From assembly GCF_023856365.1 (NCBI RefSeq), contig NC_064548.1, forward strand, positions 10,589,642 to 10,653,641: a stretch of DNA of 64,000 nucleotides, read 5' to 3'. Numbering within the stretch: position 1 is the stretch's first letter; the number at the start of each line of letters is the position of its first letter. This document shows, piece after piece, positions 53,701 to 61,823 of this stretch. Source of the stretch: Brienomyrus brachyistius. Lineage: Eukaryota > Chordata > Actinopteri > Osteoglossiformes > Mormyridae. Under the pieces are notes generated by a model. It searched no databases and was not told the DNA's origin. It saw nothing but the letters and a program-made list of their open reading frames with translations. A program made the translations under genes and the position numbers.

Positions 53701-56700
53701 ATTTTGACATTTTTAAAATGTGAACTGAAAAATATAACACTTTATTTCAGGAGACAAAATAATGTAGTAGTACATGCTTAGTTAATGCATTACTTAACCA
53801 GTAACTAATGCCCGTTCATCATTAATAAATCATGACAGTTCATTTATTCCATTCAAGTACTGTATTAGTCAATAGTTGACTATTTAGTTAATAATGGGAA
53901 AAGTTCTCATGAGGAGGCAAAAATCACTTAACTCATTTTCTCCTCAAGAACAAATCATGAACTAATATAGGTTTGCCCATGAAATACATGAACTGTCAAA
54001 ATTGATTAATGATGAATGAACATGGGTTTGGTACTTAACAAACACTTAATTACTGGTTAATTAATGCATTAAGTCAGTGTGTACTTCTACATAATTCATG
54101 TCCCGTCAAGAAAATAGGCAAATTTCGGAAAAAAAAACACAAATATAGCCTGAGTCAAAAAAAAAAAAAAAACCTGGAAATTCTGGAAACAGAATTTACA
54201 AATTAGATGCATGTGACATGATAATTAGTTCTCTTAGAGTTGCTAACTGGGAAAGTCCGCTCCACGCTGAAGTATGAGCCATGGGTTTTAATCTCACAAA
54301 ATGATAAATGGCAAGTATCCATATGACATCCATTAATGGAAACACACCGTATTAGCAGTTTCACTTATAAGCAATTTGCTTATGATTTACACAAAACATT
54401 AATGGGAGCACAGCTACCGACGCAACAAAATGTGTCTGGATGTCAGCAACCAGCTGATGTCAATATAACAACCAGGCAATGGAATAATCAAGTTAACATT
54501 CATGGGAGACAGACTCAGAGTAGTTCTGACAGGAGGGGCCACTTGATGCGATGACTCCAAACCACTGTCCTGACATCCTGGGAAACCTACTACGCTGTGA
54601 TGACACTGTGGCAATAAAGAACCTCTCACAAAATCGCAGGTCTGACATCTGTGACATCAAAACATTTCCGGCTAATGAAGACACACTGTCAGTCTGACGA
54701 TGGCTTGTAGGAAGCTCTAGGGGGCTGCTGAGAGAGAGGCAGTCTCTTTCACCATCCTGTTGGCGGAGTGCGGATTCCAAGAGTGTCATGATGTTGCAGC
54801 AAAAACAGCGTGATGAGGCCTGGAACCTGTCATCCACACCCATGAGCCTCAACCCTAAATTCGCATTATTCAGGAAAAAATATGACGCCATAAAATGTTT
54901 CTAAATATATATATATATGGTCTGGGAACAGCAACGAAAGAGAAAAAGACTAAGGCACAGTCAGAAAAAGGATATCTGTCTTATTTAAAGAGCATCAAAG
55001 TTTCATTTGTATAGTGGGGAAAATACCCACATGTACTTATCTCACAGTCCTCTTGCCTCTGGATTCTAAGTCAATACCGAGAATTATGACACCTTAAAAA
55101 CACAGAAATCTTTTATTGCGAGACCAAACATCCGTCACCAGCTAATTACTTGTTTCTGTTTCCTTGAAATTTTCTCTGGAATTTTGTTTGTTTCTCTCCA
55201 TAGCAACTATCAGAGCCCAGCAAACCATTGTTGAGCTCGGCAGTGCTGTGAATCTACGAAAAGAAATCATTTTTGTCGAGCTGTCGCTAGTCAGGCATGG
55301 TTGAGCCAAGCTGTCTGAAAAATGACATATTGGCTAAAATAAATTTGAAGGCATTCTTTTCCCATCATTCATCATTTATTTATTAAAATACTTTATTTTA
55401 AAATTACCCACCATCGCAACTAATCATTTCCCTGTGGTCCCACTCATTGTTCCTTTCCAGGATACAGTAATATTTTCCAGATAGTGCATGTCCATCACAG
55501 AATGAAGATGGCTCCTTGAAAAGATTAGTGAAGTCTATCAAAAAGCATATTTATAGTTAAGCTAACTGTGATTAAGAACATTTGGAACAGAAGTTAATTA
55601 TATTTACCCCTGTCCCCCCATCCATAAAAATAGCATGTATTTCCGATATATTTTAACAGTAAAGATTCACATTCCCAAAATAAACTTTTTAATGAGCTCC
55701 ATGATAGCTGAAAATATCGTGGCCAGTTGAAGAACTATGCCAAAGGTTAGGTATTCAGTTTTATTAGACCTAATTTCAGTAAATGAAAGGTTTTGGTAAC
55801 ACTTTACGACTGGGCACAAATACTCAGTAATAACTCAGTTACTACTGAAGTACAAATTATGAACAAATCACGAACGAATATATGAGAAGATGAGCAAACA
55901 TGATCAGTATTTCACCTTGTTATTCATTACTTACCTTAATAGCTCCTTCAGTAGTTACAAACGATATAGAAACAAATATAGTAACTGCTGACGATAAAAC
56001 ATGTGTCATGATTAATTAATGATCAATTAATGAGATCAGCATGTAACTTTTTTTAATTCATATATAAGCAATACTATAACACTATATTATTTGTGCCCCA
56101 TCAAGTAAAGTGTTAGTAAGGTTTTATTGCATGTTTTCTGGAAACTTCCTTTGCTTTCTAATTATTTGGGAATTCTCTTTGCCTGCCATTTAAATCACAG
56201 GAGACACACGATCTGGGTCTCTGTGACACCCTCATTTGGGTGAATTTGACTTATTCACTTATTCAAATGTTGGTTCTCAGGCCAACTCGAGTGCCTCCAA
56301 TCTTTCGTGCTGACGACATTCAGCCAACAAAGCCTGGCTGTGCGGCAGCACATTCACCATAGCAACCTATAATGCATGCGCCCCTATGCTTTCCCACCAT
56401 ATTTCCTGCAGAAAAGAAAAACTTATTGTAGTACTTACAGAGTCTGTACGTACGTACAGAGTCTAGTGCTAAAAGCATATGTAAATTTTCATGCATTTGT
56501 ACTTGTAAATACCTTGTTATACCTGGACATGCTCACCAAGACAGATCATATTTTTTAACATACTTGGTCAATATCTTGGCCAAGATCTTTCATCTTCAAA
56601 AAGCAGTGGGACTTTGGGTAAATATTTGTGTTAAGTATATCTAAGTCTGTACACTATTTCATACAGTCATTACCTGTCCTATTTCAAAATTGGCACATTC

Positions 56701-58425
56701 TGACCCGAAAACATAAAGCTTAGCAACATGACCAGATTGCTTGGAAACATGGTGTCCATGTGTGAGTTGTGAATCATTGCGTCTCAGACATGTATCTGAG
56801 GTGCCCTGAGGTCTGGAAGAAAAGTAGGGCCTGTTTACAGCTGTCACCCACCCATCAGCCCACATCAAGGTGGCTTCTTCTTCATCCGTATGCCTCAGAT
56901 CACCTCAGCATGCTTTGACAGCCATTAAAGAAACTCAGTTTTGCCACGTAGCCAGTGTAACTCCCATCATTAATCAATTCCTGCTGACACTGACTTTTCC
57001 ACTACCTGACAGAAAAGGGAGTTGTTTGATTTGACCCCGTGAGCAATTAGAGAATTCCCACTACACAGCCTGCATTCACTTATTTGCCTCATCTTTCCGG
57101 AAATGCATTCATGGCTGATTGTTCATTATCGACATACATGACATGCATTATTTTTTTAATTTTTTTTTACATAGGCAACCGGGACTCTTGTAATACTAAA
57201 TTATTACCTCAATTATTGCCATAATTTAGCCACTGTCCTGTACATTTCACAAAATTATCCCCTTTATATGGACTGCTTGCTTTCAGCAGGGGTAATGAAA
57301 GGCACTGCCAGCAGTAGAACATAAAAGCCTCTGATTTTCAGACTCTTTGCTTCCCAGGGAATACTTCGCTACATAATCAGAATGCAATGGCGTATTGCAC
57401 CTTAGATCTTAACTGGCACGCACCTCCAACTCATTTAAGAACATTTACGATCGTCATACCTGCCCCAAAGGTATTATATAAACGAATGTCAACAAAGGGG
57501 ACAAGCCTTTCTTGCTTGTTTGTCGTGGAAAGGTACTTATAGAATCCTACAGGTAAGATGTGAATTATGATGTGAAAGCCGTGGATTATTATTTACTGCC
57601 ATGAATCCTGTTACAATAAAGTTTCATACTCACAAACATATTCTTTTATGCATCACTTAAACCTTTTTTATAGTAGTACAGGCAATTTCCAAAAACTGCC
57701 TTTAACAACACGTTGGAGTAAATCTGTAAGACATTACTTGTTCCTATCACAATAACACAGTTTAAGCATAAAGAGATGGATATTTCAAATCGTCATGCTC
57801 CATTAGAGTACAACCGCCACAGATTCAGGCAGACAGATAGAAAGTTCTTTAAAAACAAAAAGAGAGAGATTGTATTTACCCTGTTTGACACACCAGGAAA
57901 TGGTCAGATCCAGTAATGTACGTGAGAGCTGTTGTTACATGCCTGGGAGACAGCTAACGCAAGGTCACTGAGTGCAGCACCATTATCTTAGCATTTCGCG
58001 CCATGTTAGACCCAACAACCCCGGATTCCTCACAACATCGTTCAGTTTAATCAGAATTGCTGGTGACAAGCAGACACCAGGGGCACGGGAGTCCATGCCG
58101 TGGTCCTCACGTGCACAAGGCAGCACGTGCTGTACAGCGCCTTGCTCTGACTACATGTTACTGGGCATCTGTCAACTGTTGCCATGACACGCCATAGCAA
58201 CTGGGTTTAATTAAGGATATTTCAGTCGCTCTAAATAGTCACCATGAGCACCGCGGCTATGTCGGCCTTGCCGAGGGTTCCGGTAATGATGCACGATGGC
58301 AGGGGTCCTTGTGTGCAGGAGTTGTAGATGGGAAATTTTGCGCATGTTTGAGGAGAGTTAGTGCATGCTTTTACCTGTAGGCTGATTACCACGTCCTTCT
58401 CGAGAGCGTGGCCTCCTGTTGCCAT
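26652..58425 (-). CDS. slc4a3: Anion exchanger 3 (Cl-/HCO3- exchanger), complete gene, 22 coding exons
   Basis: SLC4 family electroneutral Cl-/HCO3- exchanger of the plasma membrane; AE3 works in heart and brain pH/chloride control, and loss of function in humans shortens the QT interval. The exons were joined by hand with GT-AG borders: 58375-58425, 50084-50246, 49098-49348, 47835-47989, 46963-47183, 40795-40937, 40015-40195, 38584-38719, 35716-35881, 34924-35026, 33902-34086, 32744-32963, 31841-32059, 31399-31547, 30988-31182, 30621-30830, 30434-30523, 29808-29974, 28931-29184, 28642-28811, 28120-28293, 26652-26729. The sum is 3,681 bases, in frame, 1,226 residues. The acidic/basic N-terminus (1-328) is followed by the band-3 cytoplasmic domain (about 329-650), the transmembrane exchanger domain (about 700-1190) and an acidic tail ending [10 protein letters not shown]. 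Residues matching AE1 Glu681 and Arg730 are kept (E997, R1046). AE3 rather than AE2 is indicated by [16 protein letters not shown] and the LDSED tail. The start choice is weaker than the rest. Confidence 0.96.
26730..28119 (-). other. slc4a3 intron 21
   Basis: 1.4 kb, of which about 1.16 kb is the Tc1 copy; without it the intron would be about 230 bp. Confidence 0.85.
26868..28024 (+). mobile_element. Inactive Tc1-like transposon in slc4a3 intron 21
   Basis: Plus-strand remains of a DDE transposase. The paired-like DNA-binding start ([17 protein letters not shown]) is at about 27.1-27.3 kb and the catalytic part ([14 protein letters not shown], then [10 protein letters not shown] and EHLW) at 27.5-27.8 kb. 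In-frame stops, frameshifts and a deletion near 27800 break it. The right end keeps the terminal TTTTGGCAATATAGTG; the left terminal repeat is missing. It is antisense to slc4a3. Confidence 0.92.
28120..28293 (-). CDS. slc4a3: slc4a3 exon 21
   Basis: Residues 1144-1201: [35 protein letters not shown] and FEERELKA. The Tc1 copy ends only about 95 bp downstream of this exon's donor. Confidence 0.97.
28642..28811 (-). CDS. slc4a3: slc4a3 exon 20
   Basis: Residues 1087-1143: [33 protein letters not shown]; late membrane spans. Donor AAG|GTAACC. Confidence 0.97.
28931..29184 (-). CDS. slc4a3: slc4a3 exon 19
   Basis: Residues 1002-1086: [40 protein letters not shown] (R1046 equals AE1 Arg730) and [15 protein letters not shown]. 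Confidence 0.97.
29281..29660 (+). mobile_element. tRNA-derived SINE (family C) in slc4a3 intron 18
   Basis: Head GGCAGTGGTGGCTTAATGGTTAGGG, middle GGTACCCTGACCAAGGTACC and end GTTAAATACAGAGAACACAT with GTGCTGTGGTGTGTCAACAG, a layout widespread in fish. Interrupted by a hAT-like insertion at 29384-29527. Confidence 0.65.
29384..29527. mobile_element. hAT-like MITE nested in the SINE
   Basis: TIRs CAGGGGCGCTGCTA and TAGCGGCGCCCCTG (one mismatch) with an 8-base target duplication CCTCCAGG / TCTCCAGG (seven of eight match); 144 bp, no coding capacity. Confidence 0.75.
29808..29974 (-). CDS. slc4a3: slc4a3 exon 18
   Basis: Residues 947-1001: [21 protein letters not shown], and LIFMETQIT. The Glu of METQ (E997) corresponds to AE1 Glu681, the residue tied to proton/sulfate cotransport. 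Ends TC|GTAAGT. Confidence 0.97.
30070..30260 (+). repeat. Interspersed repeat copy 2 in slc4a3 intron 17
   Basis: AATGACCTTAACCCCGACCC, CAAACAAAATATGACAC, GGGGACCTGAAAAAGG. Diverged from copy 1, same orientation. Confidence 0.5.
30434..30523 (-). CDS. slc4a3: slc4a3 exon 17
   Basis: Residues 917-946: [15 protein letters not shown] through AIPDTYTQ. The smallest internal exon (30 codons), phase 0 at both ends. Confidence 0.96.
30621..30830 (-). CDS. slc4a3: slc4a3 exon 16
   Basis: Residues 847-916. An extracellular loop ([17 protein letters not shown]..., His-rich [10 protein letters not shown] at about 870-879, no N-X-S/T sequon) followed by the span [20 protein letters not shown] and [10 protein letters not shown]. 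Confidence 0.97.
30988..31182 (-). CDS. slc4a3: slc4a3 exon 15
   Basis: Residues 782-846: [30 protein letters not shown] and [12 protein letters not shown]. The exon ends FSRLIQ where AE1 has FSKLIK, so both lysines of the stilbene-reactive motif are replaced (R843, Q846). Confidence 0.97.
31399..31547 (-). CDS. slc4a3: slc4a3 exon 14
   Basis: Residues 732-781: [37 protein letters not shown]; membrane spans 2-3 of the exchanger core. Confidence 0.97.
31841..32059 (-). CDS. slc4a3: slc4a3 exon 13
   Basis: Residues 659-731. Acidic linker ([13 protein letters not shown]), [15 protein letters not shown], then the first membrane span from about residue 709 ([18 protein letters not shown]). Confidence 0.97.
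32555..32690 (-). repeat. Family-B repeat in slc4a3 intron 12
   Basis: AAAGGCCTTTCTCAAGGGCC, GGATTTGAACCAACAACCTT; the B-box-like GGTTCAAATCC is perfect on the minus strand. Confidence 0.55.
32744..32963 (-). CDS. slc4a3: slc4a3 exon 12
   Basis: Residues 586-658: [33 protein letters not shown] and [12 protein letters not shown], end of the cytoplasmic domain. The acceptor CCTTCCAG lies in a longer pyrimidine tract. Confidence 0.97.
32964..33901 (-). other. slc4a3 intron 11
   Basis: AT-rich, no repeat or gene recognised. Confidence 0.8.
33902..34086 (-). CDS. slc4a3: slc4a3 exon 11
   Basis: Residues 524-585: [37 protein letters not shown] and [11 protein letters not shown] of the cytoplasmic domain core. 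Donor AAG|GTGCGC. Confidence 0.97.
34087..34923 (-). other. slc4a3 intron 10
   Basis: Nothing recognised. Confidence 0.8.
34924..35026 (-). CDS. slc4a3: slc4a3 exon 10
   Basis: Residues 490-523. [19 protein letters not shown] then ATVVLVG, the conserved end of the cytoplasmic linker. The acceptor is weak (AAATGAAAG|AAAGCA) with a second AG six bases on, but phase 0 and similarity support this one. Confidence 0.85.
35027..35715 (-). other. slc4a3 intron 9
   Basis: Nothing recognised beyond the tandem donors at its 5' end. Confidence 0.8.
35716..35881 (-). CDS. slc4a3: slc4a3 exon 9
   Basis: Residues 434-489. Starts [11 protein letters not shown], then a His-rich spacer (SSHHNHNH) and a Pro/Glu-rich end (KPQEPDKE). 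The donor GAG|GTGTTT was chosen because it recreates the mammalian KEK junction with exon 10. Two in-frame, better-matching donors follow 6 and 18 bases downstream. Confidence 0.85.
36151..36506 (+). mobile_element. tRNA-derived SINE (family A) in slc4a3 intron 8
   Basis: Forward copy with Pol III A box TGGTGCAGTGG (36163-36173) and B box GGTTCGAGTC (36206-36215), a conserved core, and a (GGAT)n tail. A perfect 12-base target duplication TGTATGATGCCA at 36139-36150 and 36507-36518 implies recent insertion. It is antisense to slc4a3. Confidence 0.9.
37465..37480. repeat. 16-base poly-G tract
   Basis: Uninterrupted G run in slc4a3 intron 8. Confidence 0.95.
37971..38138. mobile_element. hAT-like MITE in slc4a3 intron 8
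   Basis: Ends CAGTGTTTCCCAA... and ...TTGGGAAACA, long imperfect inverted repeats through AGTCCACATTTTTGCTCCCT, and a perfect 8-base duplication CTGTAGAC at 37963-37970 and 38139-38146. Confidence 0.75.
38584..38719 (-). CDS. slc4a3: slc4a3 exon 8
   Basis: Residues 389-433 with [18 protein letters not shown] and [17 protein letters not shown]. Ends CACAG|GTCAGT; the split Ser codon is completed by exon 9. Confidence 0.97.
38925..39740 (-). mobile_element. LINE (non-LTR retrotransposon) 3' fragment in slc4a3 intron 7
   Basis: On the minus strand, a broken frame reads like the C-terminal part of a reverse transcriptase ([19 protein letters not shown] near 39.7 kb, [14 protein letters not shown] near 39.5 kb), followed by further recognisable but disrupted sequence. 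Same sense as slc4a3. The clade was not determined. Confidence 0.7.
40015..40195 (-). CDS. slc4a3: slc4a3 exon 7
   Basis: Residues 329-388, start of the band-3 cytoplasmic domain. [24 protein letters not shown] and [15 protein letters not shown] are near-invariant in AE proteins. Confidence 0.97.
40196..40794 (-). other. slc4a3 intron 6
   Basis: Nothing recognised. Confidence 0.8.
40795..40937 (-). CDS. slc4a3: slc4a3 exon 6
   Basis: Residues 281-328. [16 protein letters not shown] at the start, then a basic KKKK patch and THD before the donor GTGAGA. It is the first exon shared by the long form and the proposed short isoform. Confidence 0.96.
41549..41663 (+). other. Exon-like segment on the opposite strand inside slc4a3 intron 5
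   Basis: A strong acceptor (CTCTTTGTTTATTTGTAG) precedes 37 open codons with balanced codon use ([35 protein letters not shown]), then a possible donor GG|GTACTA. The GC content is higher than the surroundings. I do not recognise the peptide. It could be a lone exon of an unplaced gene, a captured exon or chance. Confidence 0.35.
41997..42339 (-). mobile_element. tRNA-derived SINE (family A) in slc4a3 intron 5
   Basis: Reverse copy lacking the last dozen bases of the head. Flanked by ATGTTAC on both sides (41990-41996, 42340-42346). Confidence 0.85.
42398..42525 (-). repeat. Family-B repeat in slc4a3 intron 5
   Basis: GGCTCAGCCAGTCGCTGGAG, GGGCCTTGCGCCCAGGGGCC, GATTTGATCCAGCGACC. Confidence 0.55.
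43427..43682 (-). CDS. slc4a3: Candidate alternative first coding exon of slc4a3 (cardiac-type short isoform)
   Basis: An open frame starts with ATG at 43682, runs 85 codons and stops at a strong donor TCTC|GTAAGT. The single left-over base joins exon 6 (GT CAC CGA...) to make Arg-His-Arg-Phe in the correct frame. The resulting protein would be 1,031 residues. Mammalian AE3 has a cardiac isoform of about 1,030 residues made from an internal promoter and a private first exon just upstream of the same conserved exon, so position, phase and length all agree. The sequence is acidic with repeated Phe-Glu spacing ([16 protein letters not shown]). An E-box CAGCTG lies upstream at 43827-43832. I do not recall the mammalian peptide well enough to claim sequence identity. 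Confidence 0.72.
46963..47183 (-). CDS. slc4a3: slc4a3 exon 5
   Basis: Residues 207-280. Contains [12 protein letters not shown] and [12 protein letters not shown] followed by DLDDMK, strongly AE3-like. Acceptor TTTCCTGCAG, donor A|GTAAGG. The 6.0 kb intron that follows holds the candidate cardiac first exon. Confidence 0.95.
47184..47834 (-). other. slc4a3 intron 4
   Basis: Nothing recognised. Confidence 0.75.
47835..47989 (-). CDS. slc4a3: slc4a3 exon 4
   Basis: Residues 156-206 plus two bases; a low-conservation linker starting [10 protein letters not shown], equivalent to the FSIGSDEDD stretch in mammals. Acceptor TCTTTGCAG, donor AG|GTAAGCC. The phases match exons 3 and 5. Confidence 0.88.
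48683..49063. mobile_element. Palindromic MITE-like element in slc4a3 intron 3
   Basis: AT-rich, internally palindromic units (CATTATAATGCATTCATAAAGCAT and its inverse) ending in CTTAAGTAAAGTGTCAC. The right end is 34 bp from the exon 3 donor. It is the same family as the element next to the exon 3 copy at 20.7 kb. Confidence 0.65.
49098..49348 (-). CDS. slc4a3: slc4a3 exon 3
   Basis: Residues 72-155. Histidine motif [14 protein letters not shown], a basic run [11 protein letters not shown] and [16 protein letters not shown], all typical of the variable AE2/AE3 N-terminus. Donor AAG|GTAGAC. A TIR element begins 34 bp inside the following intron, and a decayed copy of this exon lies at 20.77-20.95 kb. 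Confidence 0.95.
49349..50083 (-). other. slc4a3 intron 2
   Basis: Only a SINE core fragment. Confidence 0.75.
49824..49893 (-). mobile_element. SINE core fragment in slc4a3 intron 2
   Basis: GAAACTGGAGTACATGGAGA and GGACATGCAAACTCCGTAC match the family-A core only. Confidence 0.45.
50084..50246 (-). CDS. slc4a3: slc4a3 exon 2
   Basis: Residues 18-71 plus one base. Opens with an acidic stretch ([12 protein letters not shown]), then the family motifs SVERFGDII and RSYSETDFE near the exon end. The donor is T|GTAATT; the split codon becomes Tyr when joined to exon 3. Confidence 0.93.
53738..54113. mobile_element. Long palindromic MITE-like element in slc4a3 intron 1
   Basis: About 120-base imperfect inverted arms: GTTAATGCATTACTTAACCAG at the left versus the inverse of CTGGTTAATTAATGCATTAAG at the right. 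The left end carries TAACACTTTAT. Confidence 0.6.
55797..56115. mobile_element. TIR element in slc4a3 intron 1
   Basis: Left TAACACTTTACGACTGGGCA and right TTGTGCCCCATCAAGTAAAG TGTTA form inverted ends of about 30 bases; non-coding. Confidence 0.6.
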
Positions 58426-58446
58426 GGGGACACAGGAAGGCGGCAA
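58375..58446 (-). CDS. slc4a3: slc4a3 exon 1 (start codon exon of the long form)
   Basis: Residues 1-17, [17 protein letters not shown], start at 58425 and end CAG|GTAAAA in phase 0, exactly what exon 2 needs. The length equals the 17-residue first coding exon of mammalian AE3, which also begins Met-Ala. A pyrimidine-rich acceptor (CTCCCACACCAG) ends at 58447, so 58426-58446 is probably 5' UTR spliced from a further upstream non-coding exon. The choice rests on phase, length and position, not on strong sequence identity. Confidence 0.72.
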
Positions 58447-59050
58447 CTGGTGTGGGAGGGTGGTTGGATCAGCCCTTTTCTTTCACAGTTGGGTTGCCAG
58501 TCAACCTGTGGGGTGGCATAACCTGCGGGGAAAGGGATGAGTCAGGGGGAGGAGGCACTGACACGCTAGTGCACCGAGCCGTCGTATTACTGCTACTGGA
58601 AGAGTATTAATGTTTGCCTTACATAAAATATGACCCTTTAAGAAAGCAATCGAGATATAAGTAGGTCACGAAATACTGGCAGAGTGCTGAGAAACACATC
58701 AAACTCTAATTCACATATATTCATATACCAAAAATCTTGTTCCATAGCCCGTGCCACCCGCCGTTCTTCCGAAGGCAATGCTTCCCGCCGGCCAAGACTG
58801 AGCTGCTCACTGGGTCTTCGCTGCCGCTTAATTAGCTTGTCTGCCATTGGAATCTCCTAGCGGGGAGCGTGGCAGGCTATCGCAGCAAACGGACACAGGC
58901 CTGGCAGGCGGCCAGATTCTCAGGCGGTGCTGCAGGAACCGCGAACGACAGCGGGGCTAGTGAATCGCATCCTCGGTGGCGGTGATGAGTCACGGCCGTG
59001 CTCCATCGCTGCTCCTTGACTAATGCTGGCTATCTGCACGCAGTTACTGG
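58447..59050 (-). promoter_or_regulatory. CpG-richer region, candidate long-form slc4a3 promoter / 5' UTR exon
   Basis: GC and CpG content rise clearly here against the AT-rich surroundings, and the region lies directly upstream of the predicted slc4a3 start exon, which itself begins at a splice acceptor. No TATA box stands out. Inferred from composition and position only. Confidence 0.4.
58729..58847 (-). other. Open frame in candidate 5' exon (possible upstream ORF)
   Basis: ATG at 58847 opens about 40 codons rich in charged residues (MADKLIKRQRRPSEQLSLG at the start) to a possible donor G|GTATAT at 58729. If spliced to the exon beginning at 58446, it would run out of frame past the slc4a3 start and stop within that exon, making an overlapping upstream ORF. 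It may equally be a chance frame in a GC-rich region. The peptide is not recognised. Confidence 0.3.
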
Positions 59051-59389
59051 AACAGGAGCCGTGTGACTTTATGAAACATTACACAACAATGGAGAAGATG
59101 CGGGGATTTTTACGTAGATATTAAATCCTTCTGAATATTGGGCAATTTCCAGCTATAAGTGGAAGCAATAGGCAGAATGCTGGACCTGGATCCAGACTGA
59201 TTAAGCAGCCATCTGCTGAGACGCGATGCTTTTTTATGGATCTTTCTTGAAAAAGGTACAGTGAAACAATCAAAATATTCAACATAAGCCAACATAAACA
59301 GCCCCTCCAATTTCTGAGGATTATAGCTGAAAAGAGGAGAGTGGCAAACTCCCAAAACACTTCTTTAAAAAATGTATTCCCTTATATTT

Positions 59390-59590
59390 TTATTTATTTA
59401 GCAGACACTTTTATCCAAAGCTACAATCATTTTTGAGAAGGCAGGGTCAGACTGTCCATGGAACAACTGGGGGTTGAAGGCCTTACGCAGGAGCCCAATG
59501 GTGACATCACTCTGCAGACGATGGGATTTGAACCAGTGGCCTTCCAATCAAAGGACAGCATCATAACATATCGAGTCACGCATCCCCCCT
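59390..59590 (-). repeat. Family-B repeat, longest copy
   Basis: Starts TTTATTTAGCAGACACTTTT, then GGGGGTTGAAGGCCTTACGC and GGGATTTGAACCAGTGGCC. Confidence 0.55.
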
Positions 59591-61757
59591 TAAACTCTAT
59601 GATACATTTATGTATCATAACTTTACATTTTACATTATTTAACACTAAGAATTCACCACACTATCCCAAAAGTCACACACTTTTAAGTACCGAGCTTAAT
59701 GTGTAAAAAATTTCACTTGTTTTTTCACTTGCTACTGAAAATGCATACACTTCCTTCCATCAAATGAATAAAAAAAAATCTCTCTGTGCATTCTGGCATC
59801 TAATTTCTGTGGCTGTTTCAGCATAACAAACAGAGCCGCACAATCATTCCTACAAGATGAGATATTTGCAAATGGTTTTTTTTTCCTCTGCCAGGCAGGA
59901 ATGGCAAAATCCGTATCTCGGCAACCCACTGGAAATCTGTAGAGTTACGTGGAAACTGGTGAGTCATGGATCACTATAGCCTCCAGGGATTAGCTCCAGT
60001 GAACTTAAACGGAGCTGGGATCTATAAGAAGAACAAAGACTGGCACCTCAACAACCATAGTGGCAGAGTTTGTTGTCAAAGATCAAGATATCAGCGCGCT
60101 CATTTCCTGGACCTTAGCCTTGCTGGATAAAGCCTACTTGCTCCAATGAGCCATTACAAGCCTTTGTGTGGCCCACAGACCCTGTCAGCACAATTCCCAG
60201 TGAGGGATCATTTCCGAAGATGGTTGCTGGCTCACAAGACTTAATGAAGATTTGGAGTGAAAACAAAGTGTTAGAGATAAAGCAGGAAACATGGATTTGG
60301 TAGAAATCGCTACAAGCAGCCAACGCATTACTAAATGACCAGATGTCTTGAATTATCTTGGATCATATTTTGACTGTGACCTAATACTGCTGAAGCGATA
60401 AAACAAATCTTGCTTCTACAGATGCCACTCATCATTAGCTACTTGGAAGACAAAGTAATTAGAAAAATCTTCTTGGAGGAACATACGGTCCGTTGTCTGT
60501 ATGTGGTTTTATATAATCAAATAAAATGCTTTTAACAGGCCATGCGTGGAGAGACTATTACCACAGACATGTATCTATGACTGAAATGTACGTAGATGTA
60601 TGTTTAATACACACTGAAATTCTTAAGTTATCAGAAGAAAAAAATCATGATAACATTAATTTCAAGTTTGTCATATTATCAGCAGTCAGATGATAATGTC
60701 ATTTCCGGTGATCCCTTCCAAAAAACCCATCCAGCCTTACTTGCTGTTTAGTGTAACTTGCTGCCTAAAGCATAAACTAAATTCAAGAAAGTTCATGCAT
60801 AACACAGTAATACCAGACAGTCAGAACAAGCAGAAACTGTGCGTGACCCTCCACCATTAATAGAATCCAGAGTTTCAACCTCTTGGTGTCCTTGAGTGTT
60901 CATTGTTTCACGAGGTGGGCCAGTCGCCTTGGAGCTAAACAAAGGGGCAAACATGCTGGCTAATCATGCTGTGAGAGTTCAGAGAGGATCTGCTATCCTT
61001 TCCCAAGGGCACTTGATTCGTTTCCTGCGAGGGCACCCCGTCGTGCAGCTACACGCTATGGCCGCCTACCATGCCTGAATGCATTGCATCTGCAGCTGCT
61101 TATCTCCGGAATGTGGGAATCAGCTGTCCTCCTGCACACTGTTCAAAACAATTACATCTAAATCCAGGAGTCCGATATCCTACCTTTTCATGGTTCTGGC
61201 TATCTGGAAGGTTTCCCAGTTACGGATCAGTGAAGCTCATCGTGCCGACAACCTACAGCTGTTGGAGTGACAAGCTTCCCATCAGACCTGATACATATTA
61301 AAATTCATGTCTTACATTGTTACAGGGTAAAAGGAAAACTGGGGGAGATGACCCTCTTCAGCTTGACAGGAGGCATGCATAGGCAAGATAGGGTGGGGGG
61401 GCAGATTGAGGGTCTACATGTGTGCTTATATGCACTGCGTGTGTGAGTCAATATATATATGCATGTCATTTTATTGGGATTGTGTAAGCAGGAACAGGTG
61501 CGTGCGTGATGCTTTAGGGCTACGGGAGAACACTCTGGAATGATGCAGGACAAAATGATCTCACGGCAACATGACTGCATGGCACGCCAGCCATGGCTCG
61601 GCAGAAAAGCCTGAGGGAAGCCATGGATTCCTCTTCCGGCCTGGGCAGGGGTGGCCCCCCACATCGGTGGCAATGTGTTCTTGATCAGAACAGGTCTGTA
61701 CCATTGTCCACAAGAACATCCTGTTGTGTGCATGATAAAATCAGAGTAATGGATTGC

Positions 61758-61823
61758 CACACACACTTGTCAAGTGCCTTGGGGACGACTGTTCTGAAAA
61801 GCGCTACATAAATTGAATTGAAA
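61758..61823 (+). repeat. LINE-type 3' tail fragment
   Basis: CAAGTGCCTTGGGGACGACT then AAGCGCTACATAAATTGAATTG, the familiar fish LINE/SINE tail. Confidence 0.45.

Larger units (their letters stand above)
50247..58374 (-). other. slc4a3 intron 1
   Basis: 8.1 kb, AT-rich, with two palindromic TIR elements, CA/TG runs near 51.93 kb and a short SINE remnant near 52.11 kb. No further exon supported. Confidence 0.65.

Noticed and set aside
26652..58425. Assignment of the exchanger to slc4a2 (AE2)
   Set aside because: C-terminal LDSED...NELHM, the VKTWRM exon, [10 protein letters not shown] and the 17-codon first exon all fit AE3 better than AE2.
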